Assembly (NCBI GenBank): GCA_949130485.1
Contig: OX422184.1
Span: 11,539,996 to 11,603,995 of the forward strand
Origin: Agelas oroides
Taxonomy: Eukaryota > Porifera > Demospongiae > Agelasida > Agelasidae
DNA length: 64,000 bases
Reading direction: 5' to 3'
Shown: one piece after another, positions 10,376 to 22,800 of the stretch
How the letters are laid out: every line of letters starts with the position of its first letter
Position numbering within the stretch: position 1 is the first letter of the stretch
The notes under the pieces: generated by a model
Database searches by the model: none
The model's input: the letters and a program-made list of their open reading frames with translations, nothing else
What the model was told of the DNA's origin: nothing
Made by a program: the position numbers and the translations under genes

Positions 10376-11053
10376 CTACCCATTACCTGTGTGACTGGAC
10401 CAGGTTAGAATCAACCTTGTCTTGTTCTGTTGCACTGGTATGATATTATGCTTTATATGTGCAGTACATGTGTAAATTGCTTTATAGTGTGTTCCATGCA
10501 TTTCGGCAGTATGTGTGTATATGTTTCTACAAAGAAATTCTATGTATGCATTCAGTTGCATGCATAGCTGCTCTTCTGTTTTGGGTGGATACGGCTCACC
10601 GTTGGTTTTGCGGGCTTCAACAACAAAAAGACACAGAACGCGGCAAAGTTCAGTGCATTCACTGTCTTTGTCCACTGGCTTTGAGAGGATGTCGACATCT
10701 ATAGTCTCGCCCACAGTGCTACGCTGATTTTGTGAAACAATCCACTGTCTAAAAGTGGAAAATGCCCACTTCGTGTTCTTTTCGGTGTTTTGGGGGACAA
10801 ACCCCTTCGAAATAGTCTCCAATTGCTCTGAAGACACCATCTCAGTAAAACGCTTCTTCCCTTTTAAAGAAGCAGGTACTTTCTGACGCTTCTTTGGTGG
10901 CTGGAAGTCGTCATTCTCTTTCTCGCTGTCGGAATCAGTCCAGTCACTCGTCCCGAGCTTAAATTCCTCCGGAACCTTCTTAGTTGTGTCAATGCTGTTG
11001 ACTCTAGCTAGCAGCGAAGGAGAAACCACGCAAGGCTTACTGCTTTTCGCCAT
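10376..11053 (-). pseudogene. QRICH1/Crypton-like N-terminal fragment
   Basis: The ATG at 11053 opens a frame beginning MAKSSKPCVVSPSLLARVNS. An acidic and basic stretch follows (DSDSEKEN; PPKKRQKV, a likely nuclear localisation signal), then the conserved block NTKWAFSTFRQWIVSQN..LCRVLCLFVVEARKTNGEPYPPKT. That block is characteristic of the N-terminal part of QRICH1/ZMYM-type proteins, which derive from Crypton tyrosine-recombinase transposons. The reading frame runs on past PPKT into low-quality sequence with no splice donor where the family continues, and no recombinase core is visible. I therefore call it a 5' fragment. A second, more decayed copy is at 61.1-61.8 kb. Confidence 0.65.
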
Positions 11054-11273
11054 TTCAAACTCACATTTTGAACAAGCTACGATAATTGCATTTGAAGAGC
11101 TCAACCAATCAGATACCGCGAATGTTTTGCGTAAGCAGTTCCTATGCAACCGTAGCTATAGCAACACCAATCGGATTTCACGAGTGTTTACGTAAGCAGT
11201 TCCTACGCAACTGTAGCAAACATAGTTGCAGGCGGTGCCTTTGATTTGTATGGCTGTCATGCTACAAGCCAGC

Positions 11274-11405
11274 TAAACCACCCCCTAGACACGTTTACCA
11301 GTAATACACTCGACAGTTCCGGGGTAATCCCCTCGGGCTTCGCCCTCGGGGTTTACCCGGAACTGTCTCGTGTATTACTGGTAAACGTGTCTAGGGGGTG
11401 GTTTA
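11274..11405. repeat. 132-bp palindrome with CTCGGGCTTCGCCCTCGG centre
   Basis: The arms run from TAAACCACCCCCTAGACACG to the reverse complement with few mismatches, folding on a GC-rich centre GGGCTTCGCCC. Two other palindromes (55161-55257 and 59729-59852) have unrelated arms but nearly the same centre. It lies just upstream of the QRICH1-like fragment. From 11406 to 12137 nothing else is supportable beyond AT-rich sequence. Confidence 0.8.
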
Positions 11406-12141
11406 ACTATAACCTAAATACCTTCTGTATAGCCTTTTTTAGTTAATCAAACTACAAGTAATAAATTTATTTTCCTAAACTGGAAACTATGACTAAACTA
11501 AACTAAAACATCCAAGAACATCCAAGAAGAACCATAACTAAAACAGAAACAACCTTTTTTCACTGATAACTATAGCTAAATACCTTTTAGTAAGGGGTTT
11601 GGAGTTTTAAATCGAGAAAGGCCCGTCTACAATCACTGGTGGGCTGGACTGGTGGACTGATGCTAAAAATCATTTGTATGCTTACACTTGACTGTGTAGT
11701 TATGTGGAAATTCTGCCTACAGTAATAATGAAGGTCTTCATACCCAGCAATGTATTGGTTTTATCCCTGCATATGTTATAGTGTAGACAACCTGACTTAA
11801 AAGTTCCTAGGACTAAAGGTGAGGTTTGGTACCCGGTAAACTGTTCAGCTGTTATTACACCAATAGCATACTATACACCGTAATGCTCAAGTGTACAGTA
11901 GATCAAGTACAATATTTTCTTCTTACAAGCTTCGTCTGCATGGCCAATCTCAGTGTTAAAATGTTTCCTGGGAGGTAAAAGTGCAGCAACATGGAGTGCT
12001 ACTCCCTCAAATTTTTTTTATCTCTCTCCCCACCTTGAGAACTTTTAGAAATGAACCCCACGTTAAGCATTGGCTATTTATTGTCATCAAAAAATTAATA
12101 GCTTGCCATCAAACCAGTCCTGTGCTAGGTTTTGGGGTTAA

Positions 12142-12766
12142 ACCTTGAACTGCGGATGTCGCATATTTGAGACGCGCGCGGGCATGCACTAAGTGTGGCT
12201 GTCACAGTTTTGCGACAAAGTAGCCAAGTCACGCTTACCGCGCGAAGCTAAGAGGCTTAGCAGGACTTTGGGGTAAACCCTGACTGTTTAGTACTAATAA
12301 GTCTAGGCCACACCTTTTCACTTACATCACTATTCAGGAAGTCAGGAAGGGGCGGCACTAGTTCGTGAGTGACGAGGGATTGCTTTGAAACATGAAGGTT
12401 TCTCTCAAATGGAGGAAGCAAACGGCCTCCAGTTTTCACTTACGATGGAAGTTTTACCTTCGAATAACTTGAAAATCGGCTCAATATGTCAAGACAAGGT
12501 AGTATCAAGTGCAATAATCGGTACTGTTTCCAGTCGCTAAAAGCTACAATGTATGGCGGCAGATAATGGCTTCAAACAAGTAGAAAATCGCTTAGTTAGC
12601 GGTGGTCAGGTACTTACGTAAACTATTCCAGCCCAGTTACACACAAATCACGCCACTGTTACTGTCCAAGGCTAGCTAGCAACGCTTGGCACTTTGGTCT
12701 TCAGATTAATAATGTAACTTGTGCGTTAATAAACCGTAAATAATAACTACTTCTGCATATCGAGGG
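12142..12766 (+). mobile_element. piggyBac-type short element, most complete uninterrupted copy
   Basis: TTAA lies outside both ends (12138-12141 and 12767-12770). The left end reads (A/C)CCTTGAACTGCGGATGTCG and the right end is its inverted counterpart, GCATATCGAGGG. The 625-bp body has no coding capacity. A TTAA duplication with CCC-starting TIRs is the piggyBac signature. Other copies are at 28022, 35670 and 38000, with a relative at 18670. From 12771 to 13190 I see only a TTTATTTA run at about 13083. Confidence 0.75.
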
Positions 12767-13190
12767 TTAATAACGTAAACTCGGGAGCGTAAGTACCTTT
12801 TATTTCAAAATTGCGAATTTTTGCAGTACCGATCACGTAGGGTACTTATATTCATACCACGGGGCTAAGTATACTGCAGTGTAAATACAGCCGTAGCGAT
12901 GCCGTGGTACCGACGAAGCTACCGCTAGAGTAGACCTCTTGACTACTCTGCTCTGCGCCTACAAACCTACTGCCATCTGCTGTCAATCTTCGGCATCGCT
13001 GATTGTCCGCCTTCGGGTTGAAGTGGAGATGGCTGGCCATGACCCTTACTGTTGCTGGGACGCCAGTTTCCCGAGTAGTAAATTTTTTATTTATTTATTT
13101 TTTTCACGCCAACTTACATACATATGTACAAACATACAGTGCTAATGTGTATAATACATAGAGAACTCAGGAGGATTGGGATGTATGGGT

Positions 13191-13466
13191 TCACTGTAGA
13201 GGGACTCGGCCCTCGAGGCAGGCTAGGTCCATTGTGTCAGTGGAAACTGCAGGCTGGTGGACACTGGATCTTGCTCCTCTTAGGCACGTAATTGCTGAGC
13301 GCAACAGTGAGTAGCTCAGTTTACATCTGATCCAGTGGAGGGTTTTGCTGTATGTTTTGTCATGTTTCTGGGCTATTCCTTTGTAGACCACATTGGCTGT
13401 TGGTCCCATTCCTCCTAATGTGGAAAAAACTAGGTCGTTTGATGTGTACGGACAGTACGTTAACAA
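13191..13466 (-). pseudogene. Retrotransposon reverse-transcriptase C-terminal fragment
   Basis: A minus-strand frame encodes LVFSTLGGMGPTANVVYKGI..KHDKTYSKTLHWIRCKL..LLRSAITCLRGARSS and ends shortly after LACLEGRVP. I associate this block with the C-terminus of reverse-transcriptase polyproteins that are abundant in cnidarian and sponge genomes, probably non-LTR. Only the last 90 or so residues are present and nothing upstream of it is retained. Confidence 0.5.
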
Positions 13467-13469
13467 CTA

Positions 13470-13760
13470 TTACGGGCACTGGGATTTTCCAGGACCAGGC
13501 CCACAATTTCCAGGACATCTCATCTCTTTCCTGGTGGGTTGGCCCTGTTGGCTCACCTGACCTGTCTGTTCAAAAAGCTTGAACGTTGTTTGGGCTGTAC
13601 TACACGAGATGTTAAGATTCAGAGCAATCTTTCTGAACGAGAGTTCCATTGCAATACGTTGCCGACGACTCTCCAACGAAGGTCAGCCAAATACGCTGAC
13701 TTGCATCCTGGTTCAGCAGACATCGTGATCGTCCTGGTGTTTATAAAATTTGAATTGACC
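13470..13760 (-). pseudogene. Tc1-like transposase N-terminal fragment
   Basis: On the minus strand, MSAEPGCKSAYLADLRWRVV and then, in a shifted frame, RQRIAMELSFRKIALNLN..CSTAQTTFKLFEQTGQV match the first helix-turn-helix of IS630/Tc1 transposases. The DLRWR lead-in resembles GLRWR in the better-preserved transposase at 15721-16650. There is one frameshift, and the remainder is absent. Confidence 0.6.
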
Positions 13761-13879
13761 ATGTTTTACCATGAGGCGCATCCTGGATAAAGGCTGGATT
13801 TTCCACTACGTCGGATATCCTGCCACAGGAAGCAGATCATGTATATGGTTACAACCTACGCTGCACTAGCCCTGACGCC

Positions 13880-16800
13880 TTACGCGGTGTTCGAACAGAA
13901 CTGAGATCTACAGTATCCCAGAACTCGTCTAGTCTTGGAGTAGCCTCGTACCCAGTCCTCCACCACAGCTATCGTCGCTTGCAGTACGAATAACACGGAG
14001 AAGGCCTGGTGAAAATCATCACGTGATGTATGCCACTGACATAATAACATAACTTTAATATTTTTCACTACGTCATGAAGTAACTGCACAAAGCCGACTT
14101 GGACGGACTGGAGCTCGTGCGGGACGTTTATCCAACAAATTTCAAGTTTACAGCAGATTGCAAAAGTCTTGCAACAAGCAAGCTGATGTTGGAAAAACCA
14201 CAATTAATTTATCATCCATGAATCTAATTATTTTTAACGCGCCACTTCCAGACATACGTAGTACTGGGAATCTAGCTGTGACAGTTTTACTCGATCCACG
14301 TAGCTAACGATGCAACAAAGGCACTTATACCCTGGACCAGCTCCTCCAGCGGCTTACTATGGCTCAATGTACTATTTTGGGCCGGCAACTTCTAGCCCCC
14401 ACCTTGAATTGGACCATCCAAGCACTTCAGGTATTTAATACAGTACTCTAGCTAGTTGTGGTTACTTCTCTCATACAAAAAGCTCTGTTTCATTCCTGTA
14501 GTGAGGAGGTATGGTGATAAGCATGGCATATACGTGTATACATGTACACACTACAGTGAGCATTATTTAGGATTGTTGGTTATTCTATTTAGAGCCGGTC
14601 ATGATGCTCATCTTCCTTTTTTTAGGGACAGTTGGTGAGACAAGAAAGTACAACTATGTAGTACGAATAATAAACCCTACTCGGAAGAGTCTATTTTCTG
14701 TTCGGAATTGGCATCATGTCAATGAAAAGTTCTCAAGATGAAACTGATGGAAACTTTTGCAGACCAAGTCCCCGATACCAGTAGTGGTTTCAGTGTGGGT
14801 TATTATGAAAAACCAGGAAATGCAAAGCGTTGGATAGAATCCTCTGATGACTTGGAAGCCATGTACGCCGTATACCCACATGATAACACTATTACACTGT
14901 GGTGTGATGGTAAGGATGCTAATGCTAATACATGTGGTGCTGCAAAGTCTCAGACTAAGCGCACAAACAGTGTGGATGAAGACCCACCTGTTAGCAAGCG
15001 GGCAAAGAAGGAACAGGATATTGAGGAAGCCTTCAAGATTTTACAGGAAAACCATAGTGATGAATACAGTACTCCACAACTTCGTCTCTGGGCTAGAATG
15101 TATGGGAATGGTTTGCATGATGATTTAGACAAACCGCCCAACGTCCCAGCCATCACTGGACAGCCCATAAAGAAGAAGAAGGAAGCAAAGTATGAACCAC
15201 TTACTGAAGCTCTCGCTGGTGCTGCAACAGCCATAACTAAAATACTAGTGACTGGTTCAAATGCATCTCCCACCCGCAATGTAGGTTCAGACCCCAAAAA
15301 GGCACTTGGAATTTCCCCTGCAAGTAAAGCTAATTTGAGTGGACAATATCTACAGCAGCTTAGCACACTGCAACAACTAAGAGAAAACTCTGTGCTTTCT
15401 GAGGAAGAGTTTTCAGAGCAAAAGTACAGCAGATTGCAAAAGTCTTGCACGGGCAAGCTGAACAGTGGAAAACCACAATTGATTTACTGTGTTTGAACCA
15501 TGAGGAAGGGCTTGCTGAGGCGGGAAAGATAATCAGATTCATACATGGTAAATCAATTATGGTTTTCCACTGTTCTGCTTGCTTGTTGCAAGACTTTTGC
15601 AATCTGCTGTACCTCCTTTTGCATAATCTGAGAGGACTCAATGCATCTTAGTATGTTTACAAAACTACACAAACTATGGAATACAAATTACATCATACAG
15701 TGTATCAGCTACTATATTTATCACATATATCCAGCATGTTTTATCCATCCAATACAATCATCTTTTGTTATAGATGCAAATCCAGCTAATATAAAATCTT
15801 CCAATTCATGGTCAGGTACAGCCTGGATGGCAGCTTCATTAGCTTTCAAGTACGCCTTGATTTTTGAAAATCCCTCCTCCATTGGATTAAGATCAGGTGA
15901 GTAGGGTGGTAAAAAGTGAACTAGGGCTCCAACACTTTGAATAATCTGTACTATGTGATCGACATGATGCATAGATGCATTATCTAGTATAACAACACTG
16001 TTTGGATTTGTTCCATTAAAGGGCATAAGGCGTGGAACTAGGCACTTGTCTACAAAATCTTCAAATTTTTCAGCATCTACATTTTGTGATGTTATGTAGC
16101 TGTCTTGAATTCCTTCAACAGTGAGAATCCCAATCGCTGAATACCTGACACCACGCACAAGTAGAGAGGTAGATGGTGCACGCTTTCCAACTAAACTATA
16201 GCCAAATTTACGTAATGAACTGCGTCTATCACATCCGGTTTCATCAAGAAACACTAACATTTCTGGGCTATAAACAGAGCAATCTGATACAAACTCGGAT
16301 CGCAGCTCTGCACTTCGCTGTAGTGCTACTTGTTGCAGTTTTTTCCTTGAGAAGTTGTTCTTTTTCAAAAACCTGCATACAGTAGCTTCATCCACCTCAG
16401 TACCAGTGACCTGCTTCATGTCATGCACTATCTCTCGCAGATAAATAGAAGGCCTTGTTAAGATATTTTCCAGTATCACAAATTCATCATATGCTGTCAA
16501 TGCTGTAGGCCTCCCACTTTTTGGATGCTCATCTACATCTCCCGTTTGGTAGAACCTGCTTACTACTCTGCTGACTGTAGAGGCATCTACATTCAGATTT
16601 TCACCTACTTGCCTGCATGTCAGACCTAAGAGTTCCTTCTGGTACACCATACGCCATCGCAGGCCACTGGAATACGCTGAGGTGCGGTGAGGCTCTGCGG
16701 AGCTTCCAGACGCCCTTGGCCATTGCTAAATGTAATAATCATATTCATACAGGAAGTCATTATTCAATTGTGGGTTTGTTGAACAACTTTCCATGTTGCA

Positions 16801-19800
16801 AGACTTTTGCAATCTGCTGTAGACGAAGACGAGTAAGAACAACATGAGAAAAAGGACGCTCAAATGGAAGCAAGAGTGAAAGTTGACAGTTTCAGAGCGC
16901 TAGAAGCTGTATGACAAACCTGGAGCGCGACCATCTGTTGCCAATGGTTCCAGAGGTTGGTTTTGAAGTTGCTATGACACTAGGTTGCTCTTCGTTCTTT
17001 GCGCCTTACATATATTATGTCTTTCCATACGCTATCAATCGATATCGTGGCTACTGCTGCATAATAATTCCAGTCTCGTTCCCAAGATATCGTTCGCCTG
17101 GGTACGAGGCTACAAAATTTACTAACTAGCATGTGTGACGTAGACAGTGGCATACATCACATGATAATTTTCACCAGGCTTTCTCCGTGTTATTCGTACT
17201 GCAAGCGACGATAGCTGTGGTGGAGGACTGGGAACGAGGCTAGTCTTGGAGCATGTAATTTCAATATGCTTAGTGCAGCCTTCCTCTCCAGAGGGTTCCT
17301 CAGACACTTCACTGACAGCAGCCGAGGGATGTCCTTTACATGAGGGAGGCTGCTGTGGTGGAGAAGGGTCTTGAATGGAGGTGGAACATTGCTGGACCTG
17401 GTGACTTGTTTGTGATCTGAGTGGAAGTAGGTTTATCATCACCTTTTCGAGCAAGCCCATGAGTTCCTCCAGTGGGTGCTGCTGGAGTGTCTGTCCCAGC
17501 TCCTTGGCCAGCTGTAACAGGTACCAGACCACTTTATTTTACAAATTATTATGGGCTTAGTGACCAAACGTCACATCCGGAGTACATTCCTGTGCCGTCT
17601 TGGAGTACTTTATTATTGCAGTCAATGCAATCTTTAGCCAAACATCCAGAGCAATAACTTCCAGGCGGTACTGTATATTTCAGTACAGTGAAGTTCAATC
17701 ATCACTCTTGCAAAAACTGGGTGGCAATCAGACAATCTGTTGTCGAGCTATGAGGTGACAACGATGTCTGCAATTCATGTGAGTACTCAGGTAAGCTAGG
17801 GAGAGTACAGCAATAATATAATATGTTGGTCCTTTTCACTTTTCACTTCCTTTTGGCTTTCAAGTTACTTCAGCAGTATTTAAAGTTGATAACAACTTTG
17901 CTGTTACTGCATAAGAGACATTTTGCAGTGAGTTAAGTATCTCATGACATTTCAGTGTTAAACTTACTGGTGTGGCACATCCACCTCTCCCCCCTCTCCT
18001 CCCCCTTTCTGGCCTCCTTCCTCTGGGCCGAAACCTTCGGCCCCTGTAGTGGGTGGTGGGGGGAGGAGGTAGGGTGGCCACGGGACCGGTAGGAGCAGTT
18101 GGGTGCGTGGCAACCCGAGGGTAGGAGCAGTTGGGGGCAGTGGCAACCTGGGGGTAGGAGCAGTTGGGGGTGGTGGCAGTCCTGGGGTAGGAGCAGTTGG
18201 GGGCGGTGGCAACCCGGACGTAGGACCAGTTGGGGGCAGTAGCAACATGGGGGTAGGAGCAGTTGGGGGTGGTGGCAACCTGGGGGTAGGAGCAGTTGGG
18301 GGTGGTGGCAACCTGGGGGTAGGAGCAGTTGGGGGTGGTGGCAGTCCTGGGGTAGGAGCAGTTGGGGGCGGTGGCAACCCGGACGTAGGAGCAGTTGGGG
18401 GCAGTAGCAACATGGGGGTAGGAGCAGTTGGGGGTGGTGGCAACCTGGGGGTAGGAGTAGTTGGGGGAGGCACTTCAGGGCCAGTAGTGCCTAGAAAATA
18501 AAGAAAGTTAACGGATTTGCACACTGCACACATGCAGTCGGAAGTGTGTATATATATATTTATTGTTTTACTATATACACACGTTGCATTGCTGAGCTTC
18601 CGTTATTGCCGGGGCGGGCCAAGCTGTTTAAGGTAACGTATGTGCAGCGGATGTGAGCCCCGCCCTTAACCCTTTGAACGCGGAAGTAATTTTATTCATG
18701 ACAGTTTATTAACGCGGAAGTTGTTTCATTATCACCGTTATCAACTCGAACGGTCCAAGTGACAAGCGTGCTAATAAAGTCTTTGGCTGCACCAACGGCT
18801 TGATTTGTGTAGATAGGGTGTAAATAGGCTGGACTAGTTTATCTAAATGTGTCTAGTAAGATATTTCTACTTGTTTTAAGCCATTTTGTGCTGACTATGC
18901 ATCGTCGCTTCGAGCGGTTGGAAACGGTGCCGATTTTCTGAACCGATACCCACAGCCCCGACAAAATAAGTCGATTTACAAGTTATTTGAAGCTATTACT
19001 CCTACCTGAAGTGAAATATGGAGAACGCTTTCTCCCTGAGGGCAAGAAAAAGCTTCGTGTTTTGGCAGCCCTCAGCTCATTGGGCTATTCCATTTAATAA
19101 GCATACACCCCCTGTGGATGAGCTTTAATTATGTCGAGGGGGGTGTATTGTCAGAATTGTGATTAGTGTCAAGGGGGGTATCAGAAGTGTGATTAGTGTC
19201 TGGGGGGCCAGTGTTGTCAGAATTATGGATTTGTGTCAAGGGGGGTAGAAGTGGATGAGCTTTAATTATGTCAAGGGGGGTGGGTGTATTGTCAGAATTG
19301 TGATTTGTGTCAAGGGGGGTAGAAGTGGTTAATCTTAATTATGTATGGGGGGGGGGGGGGGTATTGTCAGAATTGTGATTAAGTTTAATTATGTCGAGGG
19401 GGGTGTATCATCAGAATTATGATTAGTGTCAAGGGGGGTTGAAGTAGATAAACTTCAAGTAGAATTACGTCCAGGGGGGTGTATTGCCAGAAGTATGATT
19501 AGTGTCAAGGGGGGTACAAGTGGTTCAGGGGGTGTATTGCCAGAAGTACAAGTGGTTCAGGGGGTGTATTGACAGAATTGTGATTTGTGTCGAAGGGGGT
19601 AAACTTAAGTAGTATTATGTCTGGGGGGGGGGGGGGGGGGGGGGCAGTGTTATCAGAATTATGTTTAGTGTCAAGGGGGTACAAGTGATTCAAACTTTAT
19701 GTACAGGGGGTGATCATCAGAATTATGATTTGTGTCAAGGGGGGTTGAAGTAGATAAACTTTCCAGGGGGGTGTATTGCCAGAAGTATGATTAGTGTCAA

Positions 19801-22800
19801 GGGGGGTGGGTACAAGTGGTTCAGGGGGTGTATTGACAGAATTGTGATTTGTGTCGAAGGGGGATAAATGAAAGTATAATTATGTCCATGGGGTTGTAAT
19901 ACAGTGGAACCCCACGGAAAACCCTCAACAGCAGACACCCTGCATATAGCTAAAGCATTTCAGCAACTGTTGGTTAACTCTTGTGAGCAGGCGTGGTGGA
20001 ACTTGCATAGCTAAAAGAAATGAAATCACTCAATTTTTTTTATAAAAAAAATTACCTATAGCTAAATCAAGTAGCTATTTTCTATTTCTGTAAATAGAAG
20101 TGGAAAATAGCTACTTGATTATACATGATGCCTTAATTCTGTTAATTGTGTCAGGGAGTACTATATACATCCCACTTGATTTGCTGTCCTGGGGGTTGGA
20201 AAAGCTGTTAATTATATCTGGGGGTGCTATATCCCATTTGATTGGCTATCTAAGGAGGTAGGCATGCTCTTAGTTGTATCAGGGGGGCGCTAAGTCCCAT
20301 TTGATTGGCTGTCCAGGTGTAGGGGTGGGGGGGATGAGCACAAAGCACGAGGCACAGAAATGAAAAATTTTAATGATGACCTGACAGGACTAGAAAAGTG
20401 AAATGAGTTTCTGGGCAGATACAAATAATCTAAATGATCCCTAGACAATCATACTGAGACTCTGGACAAAAATTATTATAATGACTCCTTGGACAGATAC
20501 AAAATAAAATATGTGAATGACGTTCTTGACAGAGATGAACAGATCCCCAAAAAGTTCCTTAGGACAGGTAGGAGAATTTAACAAGTTATGCACGGCAGCT
20601 ACATGTTTACAATAATGAAAACAAGCACATGCAAGGATGGAATCCCCAAATAGCAACTAAACAAGGAGCAACGCCGCAACACCTTTACATCTTGTGCCAT
20701 TTTCCCATGCAACCATTGTTTGTTACAGAATGTTGCAATTATGATGATTATCCAGTGTTTGGTTTAGTTTGAAAGTGCTTTCTGGCAGCTACAAACCTAC
20801 AACCTTGTACATTGTATACATAATTATGTGGTTAGTTGTTGCCTTCAAAACAAAAAGTAGATGTCAGTTGTCTCTGTGGCTGTGAAGAAAGGGGTATTTC
20901 CTAAATGGGAGCTATATAGCATGACCAGTAAGACAAAAGTTTTTCAACATTCTGAGCATAGGTCACGATGTTGAGCATCTTGCTTAATGTATCTACCAAT
21001 TCACACCTTGTTTCTGCTTAAAACTTGCTGTGGTATCTATCAAACAGAATCTACAACTTCCTATGTACTGTGTGAACTACCTTCTACATTGTATGTATAC
21101 TATTAGCCACACTCAGAGTTGGGTGATTGTTGACCATAATCCCTGACTACATAGTGTATTTTACAACAGAGGTTTTAGTGCATTATTGCATGAGTGCAGG
21201 AATGAATTTTCACGACTCCAAATGAGATTTGAAAACACTCCCTGTCAAGTGCAGTATCTCACATTGCACGGAAAGTAGTGTAAATATCTATGGACAAAAT
21301 TGTCTTGCCAACAGCCGAGCAGTGCTTACAGTACATGGAGAGCCTGTATTTACATTATACTATTTTAACACTACCAGTGTGCGTATTGCACATTAGCTCT
21401 ATGGAACTTAACACAATGCACACTCCAAGTATAGCTTTCTTGTAATTGTTTAGTGAACGCAAGTACAGTTCTGAAGAGCAGCTGTGTTTTTAATTCAGGT
21501 TGTTACTGTACAGTAACTTGTAAAAACAACGAGTAATTTGATTACACAGCATGCATGTTAGCCACACCAGTAGAATTATGTTTTAGTTCAGCCTGTGCTC
21601 TGGAACTTGGGATCATTAATCCCTGGCTACCATACTCTAACTATAACAAATCTACAACTTCCTATGAGTTCATTACTTACCTGATACTACAGAAACAAGA
21701 ATGAAGTGGAAAAATAGTAAATTTGTGTTCATAGTTATTATATATTCACTGTTTTGGTCATTGAGGTAGCCAATGTCAACTATACAGCACCAACAGTATA
21801 ACAACTGCCACAGCTTCGGCATGCACTCTACATTTATTAGCCCAACATAGCCTACTGCACAAAGCTCATTGAGTCTTCATTGCACTTCATGCAACGCAAC
21901 ATGGCCTCTAAACTTCAAATTTGCCTGTAATAGGCTTGCGCACATTATTTCATGAGCCAGTTACTGTCATCACATGCATTACAGAGACAACAGTAGTTAT
22001 TAGAGTTTGAGGATAAGTGCCAGTTACTTTATTGAAAGAGGCAGCACTGAGAAGCTTGTTGAACCATCTCCAAGTTTTCCGACCTATTGCTGAGCTCAAT
22101 AGCTTGCAAAATAAAAGTATGTCACACCATTTTTTTTTTCAATCATGTTTATATAAGCCCATTACACACACATCTACTACTGCTGTCTCATTCTAATTTT
22201 TGGGGTGATTTTTGATTTTGCTGCTTGCAATGAGGGAGTAAAGTTGCACTTGCCACATAGAGATTGTGAGCGCCTGATCATGTATTGTGGATAGTGATAA
22301 TTGAAGCCACTTAGATAAGTAAACTGACTGGTCTATATATGGTATGTGGGCGGCAAGCCTACATGCTAACAAGTACAAATCTAATTTAGTAGTAGTTCCC
22401 AGGTTATGTAGCACTGTACAATATTTGACTGAGACTTAGCATGGTACTCTGGAGTGACTGGTAGCTAGCTGTTAGCTGTCAGCAAGAATATCTGTTTTAT
22501 AAACACCTAGTGGCTATATTGTACAAGGCTCTATAGTTACTTGTCTATGCAGTAGGTATCATCATGGATAATAGAGCAGGGTTGCATTGGCAACCAATCT
22601 TTGGTATTATGTTGTTCTTTATGCTATCATGATAGCACAAGCCTCAGAACAAGGATGCACCAACATCGTTCACATGGAAAGTCCTCTTGCAATTAGTAGA
22701 TCCTTTGAGTGGTCTAGCATACATCTGTACTCTTTCTATAGCTACTAGTTGCTCCAGAGGTCATGACCCTATACCATGCATGTATAAGATTGTAGCAAAG

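Larger units (their letters stand above)
14151..16819. mobile_element. Tc1/IS630 element carrying a second gene
   Basis: The TIRs begin CAGCAGATTGCAAAAGTCTT at both ends. TA lies immediately outside (14149-14150 and 16820-16821). The perfect match is about 26 bases, with patchy similarity after that. The right half encodes a minus-strand DDE transposase (15721-16650). The left half encodes a plus-strand spliced gene (14310-15651) convergent with it. This is the same plan as the element at 4601-8513, although the transposases, TIRs and passenger genes are unrelated. At 2.67 kb it is about twice the size of a one-gene Tc1 element. Confidence 0.8.
13941..17242. mobile_element. Mutator-type element, 3.3 kb, in a host exon
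   Basis: The ends read TAGCCTCGTACCCAGTCCTC and the inverted GAGGACTGGGAACGAGGCTA, and the TIRs extend for about 105 bp. A perfect 9-bp duplication GTCTTGGAG flanks it (13932-13940 and 17243-17251). Its own sequence is about 0.63 kb (13941-14150 and 16820-17242); the rest is a Tc1/IS630 insertion. No Mutator transposase is present. A 46-bp hairpin with the same kind of ends lies inside at 17068-17113. Confidence 0.85.

Noticed and set aside
18103-18501. Plus-strand Gly/Val-rich frame of 132 codons
   Set aside because: It is the antisense reading of the 33-bp minisatellite; open frames follow from the unit length being a multiple of three. The minus strand has splice-like borders instead.
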